Part shown: positions 60,147 to 64,000 of the stretch, one piece after another
Numbering within the stretch: the first letter of the stretch is position 1
Layout of the letters: the number at the start of each line of letters is the position of its first letter
Assembly: GCA_036674765.1 (NCBI GenBank)
Contig: JARVKI010000106.1
Span: 62,001 to 126,000, forward strand
DNA: 64,000 nt
Origin: Seiridium cupressi
Taxonomy: Eukaryota > Ascomycota > Sordariomycetes > Amphisphaeriales > Sporocadaceae
Direction: 5' to 3'
Notes under the pieces: generated by a model
What the model saw: only the letters and a program-made list of their open reading frames with translations
Databases searched by the model: none
Told to the model about the DNA's origin: nothing
Position numbers and translations under genes: made by a program

Positions 60147-60640
60147 TTATTCAAGTAAAACTAATAAGAGAGCACCACGAATGTAGTCGACATGGACAAT
60201 GACTACCGGTACCTGGGGGATGGACTCGCCTGTATTCGCAAACACTGCTAGATTACAGAGAAAGCTATTAACCCCCTTTCCTTTCTTGTACCAACCCTGG
60301 GCCTCAATTGTGTCCAAACTCAACGGCACCCGAACAGTATTCTCAAGTTCACCATTGCCGGCTGTGAAGCGCATGTTTCCAGGTGTCGCCTTCGCGCGTG
60401 CGCAACTTGCCTTAAAGACAAGTGGTATTGTCTGGGCATCTCGATAACCCACGAAGCTGTTTCGAGGATAAGGCGACACCAACTGCATGTAGTTGCGCTT
60501 GTAGCACAGGCGATGGCTTCGAGGTGCTCATAACCGGCATTACTCCAGGGAGCCGCAAAGCCCGCCGGGGATAACATAGTGGTGCAAGCGGGGCAGTACG
60601 GCTGACGTCGCTGGGGGTGATGACATGGCGCTGAGTCGCT
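60147..60640 (-). pseudogene. Fragment resembling the N-terminus of a HET (heterokaryon incompatibility) protein
   Basis: Minus-strand reading gives a paired-cysteine opening, YCPACTTMLSP, then a spacer with EHLEAIACATSATTCSWCRLILE. This is the C-x2-C ... H/E-L ... C-x2-C-x-L layout common at the start of fungal HET proteins. After a frame change near 60440-60490 the sequence continues as FKASCARAKATPGNMRFTAGNGELENTVRVPL up to VVIVHVDYIRGAL. The HET domain proper (with its GxSW-type box) is not found downstream, so this is at best a truncated, frameshifted piece. It may be another Cys-rich protein. Low to moderate confidence. Confidence 0.35.
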
Positions 60641-61402
60641 TTGGACTGTTGGAAGACTACATTATTCTGCAAATAGATGTTCTGAGTGGTGCTCTGAGTA
60701 CACTGACGATGGAACATGAGTCAAAGAGAGGATTGGTCGTCAGGGGTTATGACATGCCAGATCACGTAGTCTAGCCTAGTCCATGTGGATTTCGCGGCAT
60801 ACAAATAATTCGTGACTACTTCATTGTCATTGTGGTAAATTACGAAGTATAGAGATGCAATATGCATGTATGGAAACTGAATGGGCGCATTTGCTGACTA
60901 CCATTATACGGAAATAGACTCTGAGCTCCTGAGGAACCTCATCGAGCTAATCTAATCCTCAAAACATAAGGCCGGAATTTGGAGACACAAAGTGATACGA
61001 CCTGTGAGGGTCTGTCGCGCTACTCACGCCCCTGGACTTTGGCAAGAGACTAGATTCGGACCAGGGAATATAATATGACTGGATTACTTCCTAGGCAGAC
61101 CCTACCACTTGTAACGTTGAAGTCGGATAAGCCCCTATTCCGTTTCAGGAAGTATTGCGCGAGCAGGTTGTGGTAATGTCATCAGTAGGTTCTTTTGCCG
61201 AGCAATGATGTCTTATATCTTCCACAATCTGATTAAAGTGATAATTCACAGAAGTGAACATTTGGCTAAATAATCACTTGACGTTTTAGCTGCCTCTTCC
61301 AGTGACATTTGGCAGCTTAGAGGTAGACAGGATGGTTGGCGTCCCCGGAAGGAGCAAAGGGTAAGGAAAACATACCAAGTGTTGCGATCATCGTACTGAA
61401 GG
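60641..61402. other. Intergenic upstream of the Zn2Cys6 relic
   Basis: No gene is supported. The start codon of the downstream transcription-factor relic should lie here or in a small upstream exon, but none was identified. In the zinc-cluster frame a TGA lies just before 61403. Confidence 0.45.
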
Positions 61403-63363
61403 TGTCGCAGATGTAATACTTGCCGCAAGCGCCGAGTGAAATGCGGTGTAAATCAATGAACCGATATAGCGATAAATTGAAGCTAATGGGGATCCAGATG
61501 AGGCGAGGCCATGGTGTGCACGTTGTACCAAGGGCGGTTTCGAGTGTTTAGGTTATAGTCGTCCCATCCAATGGCGACACATATCTACGGCTTCATTCGA
61601 ATGTAAGAACAGTGGCAACTATCCCGCGGTACCGACAAGTGTGGTTCAACGAGCTCAAGTTCACACTTCTGTGCCGAGAGAGCTCAGTCTCATAGCATTC
61701 GAAAACGATTTGTGTTTCGCACAGATGCTAGACAACTTTGTCTGGAGATCATTTGGTGCAGGCTGGATCGACAAGGCTGCTTCTGGAAAGATAGGACAGT
61801 TGTCTCTGGAAACGGCCAACGCATTGTCACAGACCAATCTCGGCCGCATGGAACAGGTGCAGAGCCTGAAGTGCAAAGAGGCCCTTCAGTAGGGCAGATG
61901 CCTCCAGTCAATGGTTGATAAGCTTACGATAATCAATATTGGGAAGGCACAAGAACTTATTGTCCCTATCATTCTTCTTTTGATGAACGCCGTATTCTAT
62001 CCATACCGGCAGTGGGACGGTTTTCTTGCGAACCAAGTGGGAGGTGATGATGAATGGTCTTCGTTAGACTCCGATCGCACGACAGTAATGAGTCAAATGA
62101 AAGGCATAGCTACAATTTTGTACATGACTGGCCCCAAGGCTTTCCAAAAGCCGCTTCTCCTAAGGGTATTCGAGTGTGCGAGAACTCTCCTGGTGAGTAC
62201 AATGGAAGATCACCTTACTGGACAGAACGAAATGTGTACCCCATAAGCAAGGAAGTCGTTTTTGACATGCTGACCAAATCTTTGAGTGCGGGTTTAAGCT
62301 ATACCAGCATAAGCAGCTTTTCCTGGAACACGAGTCTCGGTTGCGTCTGCCTTGGCTTCTTGACCCATCAGCCAAATCTAAGCAATCGAAGCTCATGGAT
62401 ATTTTTGCTACACTACCTAGAATTCTCAGTGATTACTTTGATATGGTTGCTGTCGAAGGTGCAACGTACTTGCCGGAAATCTCACTCCGGTTGGAACTAC
62501 ACGAACTGCGTTGAGAGACTGCATTGCAAAGAAGCTCGCGATGATCTTTAGTTGGCGCTGGGAATGGCAAAGCCGTTATGGCCACACGGTCACAAGCCGT
62601 GGGAGGAGCCACCAAAATCCGAAGCATGTTCCTGAGTACCTACGCGGTGAACAGCTCAGCTCTAATTCTGCCATTCGTGCAGCTGAGATCGCGTTGTATA
62701 ACGCAACGCTTTTGTGGCTCCTGGCTTTGTTATGGAAGACTGCCATCTCGCCAAGCGTCGTGCTCGCCATCGTGCAGGATTGCGCAGCAGAAGCCAGGTC
62801 AAAGCACACACCGGTCTCAGAACCGAGCAGTTCGAGGAGGGCCGGCACGTGGAATGAGACAAGCCGGCCGACCGCCGCTTCTTCTCTCTTCCAGCCTTTA
62901 CTGTTACCAGGCTTTAACTATATACCTACGCCCTATTGCCTTGGAAGTTTGTCGCATATATGAGTGGCAGTCCCGAAACCACCACCTCGCGACCCACACG
63001 GAGGAGCCCAGTAAGTAACTTCCAGAGCAATCCAATATCCTTTATAGCCTATTCTGGAAGTGACAGCATCCTGATTGAGCTTCTCTGCTATTGAAACATA
63101 AGCTCTAACTCCCAATCGCTCGCTAAGCATACTCAAAGATAGATTCGCTGACCCTAAGTGTCGTAGTATACATGTATTTGTTTCCGTTGGGTATGGCGAT
63201 GAGCATGCTTCAGACAGACCAAGCTGTACAAGTTTGGGCCAAGGAAACGGTCCTCTCTAGCTCGATCACACGAGGTTACGCTGCGATGCGGTATACAATG
63301 GTGAGCTTTTCAAAATTCGTAGAGCCGTGCGTGGTGGATCCCATGGCCAGGTCTCACGTGTGA
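61403..63363 (+). pseudogene. Zn2Cys6 transcription factor (ARCA-like), decayed
   Basis: A fungal binuclear-cluster regulator with an ARCA-like C-terminal domain. Exon 1 (61403-61445) and the 52-nt intron (GTGTAA, branch GCTAATG, CCAG at 61497) join to give RRCNTCRKRRVKCDEARP-WCARCTKGGFEC, a complete six-cysteine cluster. The next exon (61498-62192) reads LGYSRPIQW, FENDLCFAQMLDNFVWRSFG, KAASGKIGQLSLETANALSQ and GIATILYMTGPKAFQKPLLL. TAG at 61890-61892 replaces the Tyr expected in LQYGRCLQ. A GTGAGT intron (62193-62247) precedes an exon with TGA at 62263-62265, then RLRLPWLLDPSAKSKQSK. Frame changes near 62510 and 62920 lead to SWRWEWQSRYG, LWLLALLW and ALEVCRIYEWQSRNHH. A GTAAGT intron joins YLFPLGMAMSMLQ up to the stop at 63361-63363. 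No start codon is found. Target genes are unknown. Confidence 0.8.
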
Positions 63364-64000
63364 TAGACGGCCTACATGCCTATATAGTTGTAAGTCGGTA
63401 GCTCATGGAAGTAGCTCCTAGTTTCCTGGGTTTGCTACCGTTAAGAGACTGCTTCCTAATTTCCGTGCATTGTCCGTTCGAGAATACAGACAAGACACTG
63501 GAAGACGAATGGCACGATGGCGATAAAACGCGCAATAAATCAATGGAAGTTGGCGACGACGTTGCGCAATATAGAGGCAGTAGCTAGATGGTAATGACAA
63601 TACGCGGCTCGGACACAAAAGAAACAAAAGGCTGTTCCCATTGATCAACGAGATTGACCTTGACGAGCCTAGAAGCTGGCAATCGAGATGTCCACTTGCA
63701 AACCCAATCTGTCCAGTGATTATGTAGCGCGACGCAGCAACTTAGCTTACTAACCTATTTACTATGAGTCCCGGGGAGTGGATGGATGGTGGATCTCTAC
63801 GTCACTTGCGCGGTTATCAGATGCGTGGCCCAACAGATCGTGGATATTGTCCGGAATCGGGATTCAGTAACTATAGCACTGGGCAAGTAGCGGTACATAA
63901 GAAGAGAGGGAACCCAGCGCGCTATTGAACAGTGCCACGTCGCGGCGAGGCGCATGGTCGCACATCCACCAATTGTTTATATTTTGCTTTCTGGGCGCGA
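63364..64000. other. Right edge of window, no gene seen
   Basis: The 3' flank of the Zn2Cys6 relic. Only short open frames without recognisable features remain to the window end. Confidence 0.5.

Noticed and set aside
62193..62247. TAA at 62244-62246 counted as a nonsense mutation in the Zn2Cys6 relic
   Set aside because: It falls inside a good GTGAGT...AAG intron, so it is not counted as a lesion.
50127..63363. RIP as the single cause of all stops
   Set aside because: Some changes are Tyr-to-stop transversions and several are indels, which RIP (C-to-T transitions) does not make.

Overview
The window is nuclear DNA from a filamentous ascomycete (Pezizomycotina). Short spliceosomal introns (about 40-280 nt, GTRAGT-type donors, CTAAC/CTGAC-like branch sites) interrupt most genes. 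The gene content is typical of these fungi: OPT and MFS transporters, a fungal NLR (STAND) gene, an ARCA-like Zn2Cys6 regulator, an NmrA-like protein and a fungal O-methyltransferase. I cannot name the species or class from the sequence alone. All exon coordinates below were worked out by hand from splice signals and reading frame.

Layout. 1.4-9.1 kb (+): a 14-TM DHA2-type MFS transporter interrupted by one TAA, an intact 8-exon oligopeptide transporter (OPT), and a small secreted protein. 11.7-13.7 kb (+): a disordered Ser/Pro-rich conserved protein. 14.7-15.5 kb (+): remains of an O-methyltransferase. 16.1-16.6 kb (+): a GFA/CENP-V-type zinc protein, convergent with a large Cid1/Cid13-like nucleotidyltransferase at 21.4-17.4 kb (-). 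21.4-27.0 kb holds no gene I can support. 27.0-28.0 kb (+): a PRXL2-like thioredoxin-fold protein. 28.0-31.0 kb is partly AT-rich and empty. 32.7-31.0 kb (-): a conserved five-exon disordered protein. 32.7-41.4 kb is a gene desert. 41.4-44.3 kb (+): a BTB-like/F-box-like protein. 45.0-47.2 kb (+): acid sphingomyelinase, convergent with an intronless SLC35F-type transporter at 48.7-47.6 kb (-).

From 50 kb to the right end the character changes. Almost every recognisable gene is broken. There is an NLR/NACHT gene (three frameshifts, two stops and a destroyed splice donor inside Walker A), an NmrA-like gene with one stop, a C2H2-type zinc-finger gene, a fragment resembling a HET-protein N-terminus, and a complete but mutated Zn2Cys6 regulator. 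Only one hypothetical ORF (59.6-58.9 kb) is open there. These look like self/non-self recognition and regulatory genes decaying together next to a conserved housekeeping block. The lesions mix transitions, transversions and indels, so repeat-induced point mutation alone does not explain them.

No rRNA, tRNA, CRISPR or intact transposon was found. No clearly novel system is proven. The most unusual items are the NLR whose Walker A motif is split by a retained, in-frame 54-nt former intron, and the MFS gene with a GC-AG intron flanking a 15-nt microexon and a single Tyr-to-stop change.
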